A stretch of DNA of 64,000 nt, taken from positions 806,001 through 870,000 of the forward strand of contig CP033784.1 in the NCBI GenBank assembly GCA_003955985.1, given 5' to 3'. The DNA comes from Corynebacterium jeikeium. GTDB lineage: Bacteria > Actinomycetota > Actinomycetes > Mycobacteriales > Mycobacteriaceae. Shown piece after piece: positions 8,696 to 17,002 of this stretch; position 1 is the stretch's first letter; each line of letters begins with the position of its first letter. The notes below the pieces were generated by a model. The model searched no databases and had not been told where the DNA came from. It was given only the letters and a program-made list of their open reading frames with translations. The position numbers were made by a program, and so were the translations under genes.

Positions 8696-9451
8696 ATGAT
8701 TAAGCGCAAGAAAAGTGTGCGGTCGCGAGTACACGCCGCGTTGACAGCGAAGTCGGCGGAAGCGCCCCGGCAGCGCATTGGCGTAATGGGTGGCACTTTT
8801 GACCCCATTCACAATGGTCACCTGGTTGCCGCGAGCGAAGTGGCAGACCGTTTTGACCTCGACTTTGTGCTTTTCGTGCCCACGGGTGAACCGTGGCAAA
8901 AACGCGGCCGGAAGGTCTCTCACAGCGAAGACCGCTACCTGATGACGGTCATTGCCACTGCGTCGAACCCGCAGTTTTCGGTCTCGCGGGTTGATATTGA
9001 TCGGCCGGGTGCGACCTATACCGTCGATACGCTGCGGGATTTGAAGGTCATCTATCCCAACGCGGATCTGTTCTTCATTACCGGTGCCGATGCGCTGCAG
9101 AAGATTATGACGTGGCGGGACTGGGAGGAGATGTTCGACGCAGCAACGTTCGTCGGTGTCACTCGTCCAGGGGTTCACCTGCGGGCAGAGGACCTGGAAG
9201 GAATCGACGCTTCACGGTTGCACCTCATCGAGATTCCCGCCATGGCTATTTCTTCTACCGATTGTCGAAAGCGTGCGGAGGCAGGACGCCCTGTTTGGTA
9301 CTTGGTGCCGGATGGCGTGGTGCAGTACATCGCTAAGCGGGGTCTGTACCAGTCTGCTGAGGGCACGGTTGGTTCTGTGGGCCCCGCATCGGTGAACTCG
9401 ACCTCCGAGGATGCGGCATCGGTGGATGCGAAGTCCGATACCGCGGACTGA
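8696..9451 (+). CDS. nadD: Nicotinate-nucleotide adenylyltransferase
   Basis: Adenylates nicotinate mononucleotide to deamido-NAD in NAD synthesis. The nucleotidyltransferase signature [11 protein letters not shown] is at about residues 32-42. FFITGADAL and ISSTDCR follow; the latter corresponds to the family ISSTxIR motif, with Cys in place of the usual Ile. About 28 basic residues precede the core, and a Ser/Ala/Asp-rich tail of about 35 residues follows it, giving 251 residues against a usual 190-220. ATG 8696 is chosen over GTG 8687 because of the hexamer seven bases upstream. nadD-rsfS-phosphatase is the same order as Rv2421c-Rv2419c in M. tuberculosis. Confidence 0.94.
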   Translation: MIKRKKSVRSRVHAALTAKSAEAPRQRIGVMGGTFDPIHNGHLVAASEVADRFDLDFVLFVPTGEPWQKRGRKVSHSEDRYLMTVIATASNPQFSVSRVDIDRPGATYTVDTLRDLKVIYPNADLFFITGADALQKIMTWRDWEEMFDAATFVGVTRPGVHLRAEDLEGIDASRLHLIEIPAMAISSTDCRKRAEAGRPVWYLVPDGVVQYIAKRGLYQSAEGTVGSVGPASVNSTSEDAASVDAKSDTAD

Positions 9452-9538
9452 AAGTTAGCAAAATCCCGCTGAGACGGTAAGTTACAAGTACAAACGCTGT
9501 TTTTCACGACTTTTAATCACAAGGAGCTGAAGTCTTTC

Positions 9539-9997
9539 GTGACTGCACAACCACGCGCCATTGAGCTGGCGACCGCCGCGGCGAAGGCCGCCGATAGCAA
9601 AAAGGGTGAGGACGTCGTTGTTCTCGATGTCTCTGGCCCGGTGGTGATTACGGACGCATTCGTCCTGGTCAGTGCTGACAATGAGCGTCTGGTTGCCGCA
9701 ATCGTCGACGAAATTGAGGACGATCTGCGTGACCTCGGCGCAAAGCCGGTTCGCCGCGAAGGTGTCCGTGAGGGACGTTGGGCGCTGCTGGATTACGGCG
9801 ACATTGTCGTGCATGTCTTCCGCAGTGAAGAACGCGACTTCTACGGCCTGGATCGACTGTGGCGCGATTGCCCGCGCATCGAGGTCGAGGGCATCGAGCA
9901 GCCGAGCAACGAGGACGGCGAAGATTCCGCCCGCAATGCTCGTTCTATCGACGAGATTCCGCTGGCTGCCGAAAACCCGGACACGGACGAGTTTTAA
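9539..9997 (+). CDS. rsfS: Ribosomal silencing factor RsfS
   Basis: Binds L14 on the 50S subunit and blocks subunit joining when nutrients are scarce. The Iojap/RsfS domain fills about residues 4-115 (EDVVVLDVSGPVVITDAFV, then GRWALLDYGDIVVHVF and the ERDFYGLDRLW segment). A non-conserved acidic tail brings the length to 152. The start is GTG 9539 with AAGGAG at 9521-9526; the 12-nt spacing is slightly long. The next gene begins three bases after the stop, so the two are probably co-translated. Confidence 0.94.
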   Translation: MTAQPRAIELATAAAKAADSKKGEDVVVLDVSGPVVITDAFVLVSADNERLVAAIVDEIEDDLRDLGAKPVRREGVREGRWALLDYGDIVVHVFRSEERDFYGLDRLWRDCPRIEVEGIEQPSNEDGEDSARNARSIDEIPLAAENPDTDEF

Positions 9998-9999
9998 TT

Positions 10000-10707
10000 G
10001 TGGCGGGCTCACGCGAGGCACATGTTGCCGCTCGACGTCGCCTGATTATGCTGCGGCACGGGCAGACCTCGTATAACGCTACCGGCCGCATTCAGGGACA
10101 GCTGGACACGCAGCTTTCCGACGTTGGTCGCGAGCAAGCCCGTACTGCGGCGCAGTACCTGGCGGAGGCTGAACCGCGAATCACAAAAATCGTGTCCTCT
10201 GACCTGACCCGGGCAGCCGACACCGCCCGCGCGCTAGCCGAGGCCACCGGTGCAGAGTTGAGTTTTGATAAGCGCCTGCGTGAGACCAACCTCGGTGAAT
10301 GGCAAGAGCGCACCTACGACGAGATTGACTCCGCGTTTCCCGGTATGCGTGACCACTGGCGCCATAATCTCAACTGGGCTCCCAAGGGCGGCGAGACCCG
10401 CTTTGAGGTTTCCAACCGAATGCTGGCGGTCATTGCTGAGCTAGCGGCCAACCCCGATTGGGAGTTGGATACCTTTGTGCTCGTATCCCACGGTGGTGCC
10501 ATTGCTGCCGCTACCGCAGCCCTGCTGCAGATGCCGCGCGACTACTTCAGCACGTTCAACGGCCTGGGCAACACTGCGTGGGTCGAAATGGAGCAGCGCA
10601 CGCGCGTCAATGGTGAGACCTCCTGGTACCTGAATGCTTTTAACGCGAAGGTCCGTGAGCGGGAGTCGCAGGTTTCTGATTCTTCAGGAGGCCGCCATGC
10701 CCGGTGA
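10000..10707 (+). CDS. gpgP: Histidine phosphatase, likely glucosyl-3-phosphoglycerate phosphatase
   Basis: Phosphoglycerate-mutase-superfamily phosphatase of 235 residues. The phosphohistidine motif LRHGQT (His about residue 20) and the second catalytic motif VSHGG (about residue 165) are intact. LRETNLGEWQ and NWAPKGGETRFEV resemble Rv2419c, the GpgP phosphatase of M. tuberculosis, which also follows rsfS. GpgP makes glucosylglycerate, the primer for methylglucose lipopolysaccharide. The substrate is inferred from family resemblance and gene order; a general phosphatase remains possible. GTG 10000 is chosen because it falls just after the rsfS stop and ahead of the conserved strand. The gene overlaps the DegV gene by 11 nt. 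Confidence 0.8.
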   Translation: MAGSREAHVAARRRLIMLRHGQTSYNATGRIQGQLDTQLSDVGREQARTAAQYLAEAEPRITKIVSSDLTRAADTARALAEATGAELSFDKRLRETNLGEWQERTYDEIDSAFPGMRDHWRHNLNWAPKGGETRFEVSNRMLAVIAELAANPDWELDTFVLVSHGGAIAAATAALLQMPRDYFSTFNGLGNTAWVEMEQRTRVNGETSWYLNAFNAKVRERESQVSDSSGGRHAR

Positions 10708-12040
10708 CGGTCGCGTTCGCATTGTTGTTGATGACACCGCGTGCCTGATGCCCGAGGTTGCCCGCAAGCTCGACATCACCGTGGTTCCCATCGGCCATGA
10801 CATCAATGAAGACGCCGTCACCACGTCGGCAGTCAGTCCACTGAAGTTGTGCGCCGCATATGCGCGTGCGCTGGAACGCTCCAACAAGGATGGTTCTGAC
10901 GCTGGCGTTGTCGCCCTGCATCTTGGCAAGGGAATGTCCGCGACCTGGTCTAACGCTGTCACAGCTGCTGGTGCGCTTGACCGTGTGACCGTCATCGATA
11001 CCGACACAGTCGGAGCCGGAGTCGGTGCCGCTGCCATCGCGGCGGCCAAGGCTGCGAGGGCCGGGGCCAGTCGTGATGAGGTTGCCGATGTTGCTCGTGA
11101 TGTGCTGCAGCGCTATCGACTCTGGTTGTTCGTACCAAAGCTTGATTCGCTGCGCCGTGGTGGTCGCATCTCCGCGGGCCAAGCGATGCTTTCCACGGCT
11201 CTCGCTATCAAGCCCATCGTCGGCATCAAAGATGGCTCACTGGCGCTCGTCGCCAAGTGCCGGACAGAAGCGAAGGTCAAGCAGCGCATGGTGGATTTCG
11301 CCACGAAGATGGTGCGGTCCGCGTCATCGGCGAACCGTCCGCCTGCGGTATTGCTGCATCATTCCGACGCGCTTGACGACGTTCACGAGCTCCAGGCCAT
11401 GCTTGCCGAAGAGCTACCCGACGATACCCGGTTTAGAATCCTCGATTTGCCGGAGTCTCTTACCGCTCATGTCGGACAGGGAGCCTATGCAGTTGGCATG
11501 GTCTCCGGTGGCTCGATTGATTCGGATGCCATGGATTTTGAAACAGAGATGGGCGTGACAGCGCTGCTCCACAGCGTGGAGGAGAGTGACGCGCCTGCTG
11601 TTGATGCTGAGGCTGCGGACACGGTGGAACACGATTCCGGGAACTTAGTCGATTCCGGTGACTCTGCTGACACGGATGGTTCGGCTGAAAACGCTGGCAC
11701 CACGGACCCAGGTGAGCCAATCACCGACCAGGCTGCGGTGAAAGTAGTTGAGAATCCGGCTGCCAGTCGCAACCGCAATAAACGAATCCATCGCACAGTC
11801 GTGACTAATGAACAGGGAATTCCGCTTTTCACCACGGCGGTTTCTAAATTGCCAACGTGGAGTGAGAATCGCCAAGCAGCTCTGGATAAAGCTGAGCGTC
11901 TGGCGAAGGCTATCTCTGATTTGGCGCTGCGCGATAAGTCCGATCCCGAGGGAGCTGTATTTGGCACCGAAGGGGAGAAATCGCGGGAGTCGTCGTCAAG
12001 CAACAAGCGTGATGATGACGGCGACGAGAAGAAGAAGTAG
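10697..12040 (+). CDS. DegV family fatty-acid-binding protein with long tail
   Basis: DegV proteins bind acyl chains and, in several bacteria, present fatty acids to kinases. The first 280 or so residues have the fold: IVVDDTACLMPEVARKLDITVVP, HLGKGMSATWSNA, VIDTDTVGAG, KLDSLRRGGRIS and IKPIVGIKDG. After this comes a tail of about 165 residues, first acidic (Asp/Glu/Ala/Ser-rich), then a basic patch with RNRNKRIHRTVVTNEQG, ending in KRDDDGDEKKK. Normal DegV proteins are about 280 residues, so the tail is extra. ATG 10697 has AGGAGG at 10686-10691 and overlaps the preceding phosphatase gene, indicating coupling. A strong terminator follows. Confidence 0.88.
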   Translation: MPGDGRVRIVVDDTACLMPEVARKLDITVVPIGHDINEDAVTTSAVSPLKLCAAYARALERSNKDGSDAGVVALHLGKGMSATWSNAVTAAGALDRVTVIDTDTVGAGVGAAAIAAAKAARAGASRDEVADVARDVLQRYRLWLFVPKLDSLRRGGRISAGQAMLSTALAIKPIVGIKDGSLALVAKCRTEAKVKQRMVDFATKMVRSASSANRPPAVLLHHSDALDDVHELQAMLAEELPDDTRFRILDLPESLTAHVGQGAYAVGMVSGGSIDSDAMDFETEMGVTALLHSVEESDAPAVDAEAADTVEHDSGNLVDSGDSADTDGSAENAGTTDPGEPITDQAAVKVVENPAASRNRNKRIHRTVVTNEQGIPLFTTAVSKLPTWSENRQAALDKAERLAKAISDLALRDKSDPEGAVFGTEGEKSRESSSSNKRDDDGDEKKK

Positions 12041-12062
12041 TTGCTGAACTGCGAAGATGATG

Positions 12063-12096
12063 TGGCCTGTGGATAACCCCCACAGGCCAATTTTTA
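12063..12096 (+). terminator. Terminator after the nadD-degV unit
   Basis: TGGCCTGTGG (12063-12072) pairs perfectly with CCACAGGCCA (12080-12089) around a 7-nt loop, followed by ATTTTTA. It overlaps the first DnaA-box-like sequence listed next. Confidence 0.9.
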
Positions 12097-12103
12097 TCCA
12101 CAG
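12067..12103 (+). promoter_or_regulatory. Inverted pair of DnaA-box-like 9-mers
   Basis: TGTGGATAA (12068-12076) and TTATCCACA (12094-12102) are exact DnaA box sequences in opposite orientation. They form a 10-bp inverted repeat (12067-12076 with 12094-12103). The first copy shares bases with the terminator stem, so the two hairpins would exclude each other in RNA. DnaA binding is untested. Confidence 0.5.
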
Positions 12104-12153
12104 ATGGCGCCTCGATGAGTGCTTTCGTCGAGGTGGCATGTGGGGCGGGGCGC

Positions 12154-12166
12154 TAGTGTGCGCATC
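12154..12166 (+). promoter_or_regulatory. -10 element for leaderless comEA transcript
   Basis: TAGTGT (12154-12159) stands 7 nt before GTG 12167. Confidence 0.5.
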
Positions 12167-12937
12167 GTGACGAATTTGCGGAATCGGCTGGCGGACTATC
12201 TGGAACCGATTGATCAAGACAAGCGCATGGCGGTGGACTTTTCCACGCGCCGGGCGGTGGTGACGCCGCGGGTGGCGATGGCTGCGTGCATTGTGATTGC
12301 GGTGTTGGCCTTGGGAGTAATCGCTGCGGTGGTGTGGCCGTCGACGCCGCAGGTGGAGATGCCTGCGGTGCAGGACGCGGCTGTCGCGGGGACGACACCG
12401 GAGACGACCGAAACCCCAGCGGAGACGCCAGCCGGTGCGGGAAAGGAGACTAACGCTCAGGCACAGATGGGGCCGTTGATTGTGTCGGTGGTGGGATTGG
12501 TTGTGAATCCAGGCGTGGTGGAGGTGCCAGTGGGTGCGCGGGTGGTGGAGGCAATTGAGCGTGCGGGTGGGCTTTTGCCGGAGGCTAATCCTGCCAGCGT
12601 GAACCTGGCGGCACCGTTGGTAGATGGTCAACAGATTGTGGTTGGGACAGAGGCGCTGCCAGCAGGGACGGCGGAGGGCGGTTCCGATGTTTCTGGCGGT
12701 TCTGGCGCCGGTGCTGCAGGCGGGGCTGGCCCGGGTGGCTCTGACGGAAAGATCAACATCAACACCGCCACTGCTACGCAGCTGGAGGAATTGCCCGGAA
12801 TTGGACCCGCAACGGCGACCAAAATCATCGACTTTCGTGAAAAGAACGGGCCTTTTGCGAGTATCGACGCACTTGAGGAGGTTCCGGGAATCGGCCCGGC
12901 TAAGGTAGAGGCTCTGCGCGATGCCGCCACCGTCTGA
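12167..12937 (+). CDS. comEA: ComEA-type DNA-binding membrane protein
   Basis: DNA receptor of the transformation machinery, or a homologue kept for other use. From GTG 12167 the 256-residue product has a short cytoplasmic part, a membrane helix (about residues 34-59, VAMAACIVIAVLALGVIAAV), a Thr/Pro/Ala-rich linker and an SLBB domain (about 104-165, VVNPGVVEVPVGARVVEAI). After a Gly/Ser linker comes a double helix-hairpin-helix (about 195-256) with ELPGIGPATATKI and EVPGIGPAKVEAL. The upstream in-frame GTG 12119 adds only non-conserved sequence. The end overlaps comEC by 17 nt. Natural transformation is not established for corynebacteria, so the biological role is open. Confidence 0.9.
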   Translation: MTNLRNRLADYLEPIDQDKRMAVDFSTRRAVVTPRVAMAACIVIAVLALGVIAAVVWPSTPQVEMPAVQDAAVAGTTPETTETPAETPAGAGKETNAQAQMGPLIVSVVGLVVNPGVVEVPVGARVVEAIERAGGLLPEANPASVNLAAPLVDGQQIVVGTEALPAGTAEGGSDVSGGSGAGAAGGAGPGGSDGKININTATATQLEELPGIGPATATKIIDFREKNGPFASIDALEEVPGIGPAKVEALRDAATV

Positions 12938-14897
12938 CCTGCGCGCTCGTGCTGGGCTCGACGTGCGGCTAGTGCCAGCAGCGGTGTTGGCGTGGGCGAC
13001 TGCGGTGGCAGTGATCATGCGCCCAGAATGGGCGATAGTTGTGGCACCAACCGCAATCGTGACTGCGGTGGTGTTGCCGTGGGCGTGGCAGCGTTGGTCG
13101 TGGCGATGGGGAAGAGGTGCGGTGACCTCCGGCTGGCGAGCAATCGTCACTATCGTGGTGCCAGCTGTGGCGGTGGCCAGTGTTGCGGTGGCCACGCGAA
13201 TCCGCATAGCGCAAGCCCGAGCCCACGAGCTCTATGACGACATTGGCGGGATGTCGAAAGTGCAATTGCGCCTCGTCACCGAGCCGAAAGCTACCGAGTT
13301 CGGGGCCAGCGCGAAGGCCCGCATCGAGGGCCTTCCGGGGCAGGTGTCGGTTTTCGGAGACGAGCAACTGTTGGCGGTCACGAGAGACGCCGTAGTTGAA
13401 TCCACAGCCGGTATACGTGTGGCCAGCAAACCCTGCATTAGTGGTATCCAGCTGAATCTGCGCGGCGATATTGAGGTCATCGCGCCACCGCAGGGGCTGG
13501 CAGCTCAGGTGCGCCAGCAGCTCTTTGACTCGGCGCAGAATCTTCCCGTTGGTCCCGACCGCCTGATTCCCGCCATGGCCATCGGCGATGAGCGCGGCTT
13601 TAGCCTCAACGACGGCGACATGATGACTGCCTCTGGGCTTTCACATCTATCAGCAGTCTCTGGAGCGAACGTTGCGCTTGTTATCGGGGCTGTTGTAACC
13701 GTGTTCTCGTGGGCTGGGCCGCGGGTGCGGGTCGCAGTCGCCGCACTTGCCCTGTACGGCTTCGTGGCAATTGTGGGCACAGAACCGTCAGTGCTACGCG
13801 CAGTGGTCACCGGTTGCATTGGGCTGTTGGCGATTCTCGTAGGACGAGCTGGCCAAGCCATCGCGGCGCTATCGGCTGGCATTATTGGGTTGATTCTCCT
13901 GGCACCAGACCTATCGGTATCAGTGGGCTTCGCCCTGTCGGTCGCAGCCACCGCTGGGTTAGTCCTTCTTGCCGAGCCCCTTGCCAGACGCCTGTCCGCC
14001 ACCACCGTTATGGGTACCTGGCCCGCCCCAGTAGTCCGCGCCGTCGCCGTATCGATTGCCGCACACGTGGTCACCATGCCCGTATTGGCGCTTCTCATCG
14101 GCGAAATTAGTCACGTCTCACTGCTCGCCAATCTCCTCGCCGCGCCCGCCGTCGCACCGGTTACTATCGCTGGTTCGCTCGCTGCCGTTGCCGCCGCACT
14201 GCATCTCAATTGGCTGGTCAGTGCGCTGCTCTGGTGCGCCGCGCCGTGCGCATGGTGGATTCATCAGGTCGCACGCCTCGCTGCGGGAATCGTCGCGCCC
14301 GCCACTGGGACGGTCACGTTGGTCATCTCCTGCACGCTCACGTTCGCATGCTTGACGGCGCTCTGGGCGTGGCCCCGTCTTGCGCTCCGCGCTGGGGCCT
14401 TCGCTGCTGTCTTGGCAGCCGGTAGTTATGCCGTTATTTGGGTGTTCGGCCTCGACATTGCGCGTGCCCCACAGGGGTGGAAGCTTGCAGCCTGCGCTGA
14501 GAAGAACCAGATCGTTCTCATTCACGCGGGTACTGCCGGAGAACCCGCCAACCATGTTGCATCGGTTGGTTACCCTGCACCGACCCCGCTCAGCCGGCAG
14601 TGCCGAATTGCGCTCGGACTCACCGAGCAAATGACGTGGCATACCCAGGTACTGGATACTGCCGCAGATAACACCACGACAGAAACCGTGGTGGTGGAAT
14701 CCCCGTCGTATATCGCTGAAGCCGTGAGCGGCCAACCGCTCCAATCGCACCGCTCACCCCAGTGGTTTATCGCCCGCGAGTGTGGTCCGCGCGTGCGAGA
14801 AACCGTAATGACACCCGAGCACATTCCTGTGGTGTGCCCACAGCGAGATGGGCCGCAAGCTCTCTATTCGAATGGCGAAGTCTGGCGAGGAAGGTGA
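12921..14897 (+). CDS. comEC: ComEC/Rec2 family channel protein
   Basis: Polytopic membrane protein thought to pass single-stranded DNA across the membrane. The 658-residue product starts with two or three hydrophobic segments and an OB-like soluble part (about residues 90-190). The competence domain begins with the signature LSHLSAVSGANVALVIGAVV (about 235-255) and continues through about 8 helices to near residue 520. The last 130 or so residues are soluble and lack the HxHxDH zinc motif of the metallo-beta-lactamase domain found in B. subtilis ComEC, so this is the shorter form. It overlaps comEA upstream and holA downstream (GTGA), forming a tightly coupled three-gene unit. Confidence 0.9.
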   Translation: MPPPSDLRARAGLDVRLVPAAVLAWATAVAVIMRPEWAIVVAPTAIVTAVVLPWAWQRWSWRWGRGAVTSGWRAIVTIVVPAVAVASVAVATRIRIAQARAHELYDDIGGMSKVQLRLVTEPKATEFGASAKARIEGLPGQVSVFGDEQLLAVTRDAVVESTAGIRVASKPCISGIQLNLRGDIEVIAPPQGLAAQVRQQLFDSAQNLPVGPDRLIPAMAIGDERGFSLNDGDMMTASGLSHLSAVSGANVALVIGAVVTVFSWAGPRVRVAVAALALYGFVAIVGTEPSVLRAVVTGCIGLLAILVGRAGQAIAALSAGIIGLILLAPDLSVSVGFALSVAATAGLVLLAEPLARRLSATTVMGTWPAPVVRAVAVSIAAHVVTMPVLALLIGEISHVSLLANLLAAPAVAPVTIAGSLAAVAAALHLNWLVSALLWCAAPCAWWIHQVARLAAGIVAPATGTVTLVISCTLTFACLTALWAWPRLALRAGAFAAVLAAGSYAVIWVFGLDIARAPQGWKLAACAEKNQIVLIHAGTAGEPANHVASVGYPAPTPLSRQCRIALGLTEQMTWHTQVLDTAADNTTTETVVVESPSYIAEAVSGQPLQSHRSPQWFIARECGPRVRETVMTPEHIPVVCPQRDGPQALYSNGEVWRGR

Positions 14898-15952
14898 AAT
14901 CCGGGCTGTCCCGTAGGCTAGAAACAACAGTCGCAGGAATCAACGCGGAAAAGAGGTCGGGATTGAGCGCCGTCGCACCCGTGAATTTGATTGTGGGCAA
15001 AGAGGAACTGCTGAAAGACCGCGCCCGCCTCGCCATTGTCGCTGCCGTCCGCGCGCAGGCAGCAACGGAGTCCGATCCGGGCGGACGCTCGGTGCCTGTG
15101 ACCACCATCCGTGCAGGGGACATGACCACTGTTGACGCGGTGGAGCTCTTCAGCCCCTCATTGTTTGGGGATGACCGGATCGTGGTTGTTACCGACTGCC
15201 AAGACGCCGGCAAAGAGCCTGCCAAGCTGTTGATGGATTCGGTTAAGGATCCCGCGCCGGGCATCACGTTGATTCTCCTTCACAGCGGTGAGGGGCGTCA
15301 GAAAAAGATGGTCGCTGACCTGCGTAAGTTGGGGGTCCGCTTTTTCGAAGCTCAACCGCTTAAGCGAAACGACTTGCCCGGTTTTGTTGGCGAAGAATTC
15401 GCCTCACACGGGGTTAAGGTGCGTCGCGACGTCATCGATACCGTCCTGGATGCGGTCGGTTCAGACCTCCGCGAACTAGCCACCGCTATTTCCCAGCTCT
15501 GTGCAGACACCGCGGGCAAGGTCACCTCGGAAGCAGTGCGCACCTACTACGGTGCTTCGGCGGAGGTCTCGGGCTTTGAGATTGCCGAGCTCGCACTGCG
15601 CGGTCGGGGTGGGGAAGCGTTGGCGAAGATGCGCCGTGCTTTGCAGCTGGGAATGGCACCGGCACTGCTGTCGGCTGCAATCACGGGAATGGTCGGTGAT
15701 GTAGCTCGGCTCCACGGCGCACGTGGCGTTAATGCTCGCAGGGATGCCCACCGCTATGGCATGCCGCCGTGGAAGTTGGAGAAAACTCAGCGGTTGGCTT
15801 CGGCCTGGTCAACTCCGGCGGTCGCTCGCGCTGTGGTTGTTGCGGCACAGCTGGATGCGGACACCAAGGGAGCCTCATCGACGCCGGAACTATCGCTGGA
15901 ACAGTCGGTGCTTCGTATCGCGGAGCTGGCCCATTCGTCCCATAGGCGTTAA
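14894..15952 (+). CDS. holA: DNA polymerase III delta subunit
   Basis: Clamp-loader subunit that opens the beta sliding clamp. Family features are VNLIVGKEELLKDRA near the N-terminus, LFGDDRIVVVTDC, QPLKRNDLPGFVGEEFASHGVKV, a DLRELATAISQL segment and the C-terminal helical collar region SLEQSVLRIAELA. GTG 14894 overlaps the comEC stop by four bases (GTGA) and gives 352 residues, a little longer than average because of about 30 non-conserved N-terminal residues. A TTG at 14963, closer to the conserved part, is the alternative. The comEC-holA order is common across bacteria and supports the call. Confidence 0.88.
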   Translation: MKSGLSRRLETTVAGINAEKRSGLSAVAPVNLIVGKEELLKDRARLAIVAAVRAQAATESDPGGRSVPVTTIRAGDMTTVDAVELFSPSLFGDDRIVVVTDCQDAGKEPAKLLMDSVKDPAPGITLILLHSGEGRQKKMVADLRKLGVRFFEAQPLKRNDLPGFVGEEFASHGVKVRRDVIDTVLDAVGSDLRELATAISQLCADTAGKVTSEAVRTYYGASAEVSGFEIAELALRGRGGEALAKMRRALQLGMAPALLSAAITGMVGDVARLHGARGVNARRDAHRYGMPPWKLEKTQRLASAWSTPAVARAVVVAAQLDADTKGASSTPELSLEQSVLRIAELAHSSHRR

Positions 15953-15989
15953 GCCTTGAGAGGCCGTGGCGAAAACCAGCGATTTTCCG

Positions 15990-16424
15990 CTATGCGAGTT
16001 CGAAGGACGAGGCCGCAGGGTTAGACAGCGTGTCCTGAACCGGGCAGTGGGATTCAACAAAGCCGAGGAATGCGACCAGTTCCTCCCTCGTGTTGTCTGC
16101 ATCAATGTGGAAGCGGGTGTGAATCTCGGAGAAACCGATCTTTGCTTCCGGGTTTTTCCCCATGAAACCGTCTGGATCGAGCACACCGGAGCACTCAACC
16201 TTGACATCGTTGAGCTTGATGCCGTGGGCAGCGGCGAATGAGCGGACAACGATGCACTTGCAGGCGCCGAGGGCTCCGAGCAGCGCCTCGACCGGGTTCA
16301 TGCCCGCGTTGGTTCCCCCGAGGTCAGTAGGCTCGTCCAAAGTGAAGCTCATGTCTCGAGAGGTCACCGTGGTTTCGAGGTTGGTTGGGGCATGCGCGAC
16401 CGTTGTGAAAGTTGTCTTCGGCAT
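15990..16424 (-). CDS. OsmC family peroxide reductase
   Basis: Thiol peroxidase-like protein of the OsmC/Ohr superfamily, expected to reduce organic hydroperoxides with two cysteines. The 144-residue product has the first Cys in LGACKCIVVRSFAA and the second in ESHCPVQDTL, the usual positions. The GGTNAGMNPVEALLGALGAC segment is typical of the OsmC/YhfA branch rather than Ohr. The start has a good ribosome site (AGGAAGGAA before the ATG at 16424). It converges with holA, with only 37 nt between the stops. Confidence 0.88.
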   Translation of the reverse strand: MPKTTFTTVAHAPTNLETTVTSRDMSFTLDEPTDLGGTNAGMNPVEALLGALGACKCIVVRSFAAAHGIKLNDVKVECSGVLDPDGFMGKNPEAKIGFSEIHTRFHIDADNTREELVAFLGFVESHCPVQDTLSNPAASSFELA

Positions 16425-16476
16425 GACGTTCCTTCCTGTAGAAATTGTGCTGGCGTAGTCGATTCTCGTGGATACT

Positions 16477-16505
16477 CAGATAATGCGCAGCAATTTTAGG
16501 GTTAA
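16477..16505 (-). promoter_or_regulatory. Candidate promoter of the osmC-like gene
   Basis: Read on the minus strand: TTAACC (16500-16505), 17 bp, TATCTG (16477-16482), about 50 nt upstream of the start codon. Confidence 0.45.
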
Positions 16506-16900
16506 TAGACAAGAAGTCTGTCAGATTCAAGACATTCCAGCAGGTCACGTTATGTAAATCGCGCTTGAATAGGGGCTCGGTTCTGCGAATACGTGTCTGG
16601 GCCTGATTCAAACCCGTTTTCCGGTCAATCCACCGGAGTCGCAACCGCATTCGCTGGCCGTGTGTTGGTGGCTGCATGTCGGTGTGCTGGAACCGAAGCG
16701 ATGGAAATCAACAACCAACAGTGTGGGAGGCGGGGCCCAGGCCCTGCTCAAAGGGCTGCAAATGTGAAACTGTGTGAGTTTATGACACTTTCAAGCCATT
16801 TTTCAGGCCATTTTTGTCATAAACGTAGTCAGTAACTCGCATCGCCCCACCGCCGCCAGCCATAAACGCAGTCACTAACTCGCGTTGGGGTTAAATAATA
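16506..16900. repeat. Gene-free stretch with direct and inverted repeats
   Basis: No reading frame here looks like a real gene. Two near-identical 23-bp direct repeats lie at 16818-16840 and 16861-16883 (three mismatches; shared ends CATAAACG and TAACTCGC). TTTATGACA (16779-16787) is inverted against TGTCATAAA (16815-16823), overlapping the first repeat. GCCATTTTT also occurs twice between the arms. The rest of the stretch (16506-16770) shows nothing recognisable. Confidence 0.6.
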
Positions 16901-16954
16901 AAAACCGCCTCCCGCCACATCCGAAATGAAATCGGAAAATAGCAGGAAGCGGTT
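16890..16954 (-). terminator. Terminator after rpsT
   Basis: On the minus strand AACCGCTTCCTGC pairs with GGCGGGAGGCGGTT, allowing two G-U pairs. A small inner CCGA/TCGG stem sits in the loop, and TTTTTATTATTT follows. Confidence 0.85.
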
Positions 16955-17002
16955 AATTTCACGGCACAAGCGCCACAAGAACGGCACAGCGCCAAAAGGG
17001 AA

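Noticed and set aside
11996..13207. Minus-strand open frame opposite comEA (403 codons)
   Set aside because: It runs through a terminator and the DnaA-box pair, and its His/Arg-rich translation is typical of an antisense shadow.
16681..16770. tRNA-like GC-rich segment
   Set aside because: No cloverleaf, TTCRA loop or CCA-adjacent acceptor stem could be formed.
16771..16787. GlxR/CRP-type site in TGTGAGTTTATGACAC
   Set aside because: The right half is out of register for TGTGA-N6-TCACA; the symmetry that is present belongs to the TTTATGACA inverted repeat.
16593..16835. 80-codon plus-strand open frame in the osmC-rpsT gap
   Set aside because: Its end falls in the repeat region, it has no ribosome site or -10 element, and its composition is unlike neighbouring genes.
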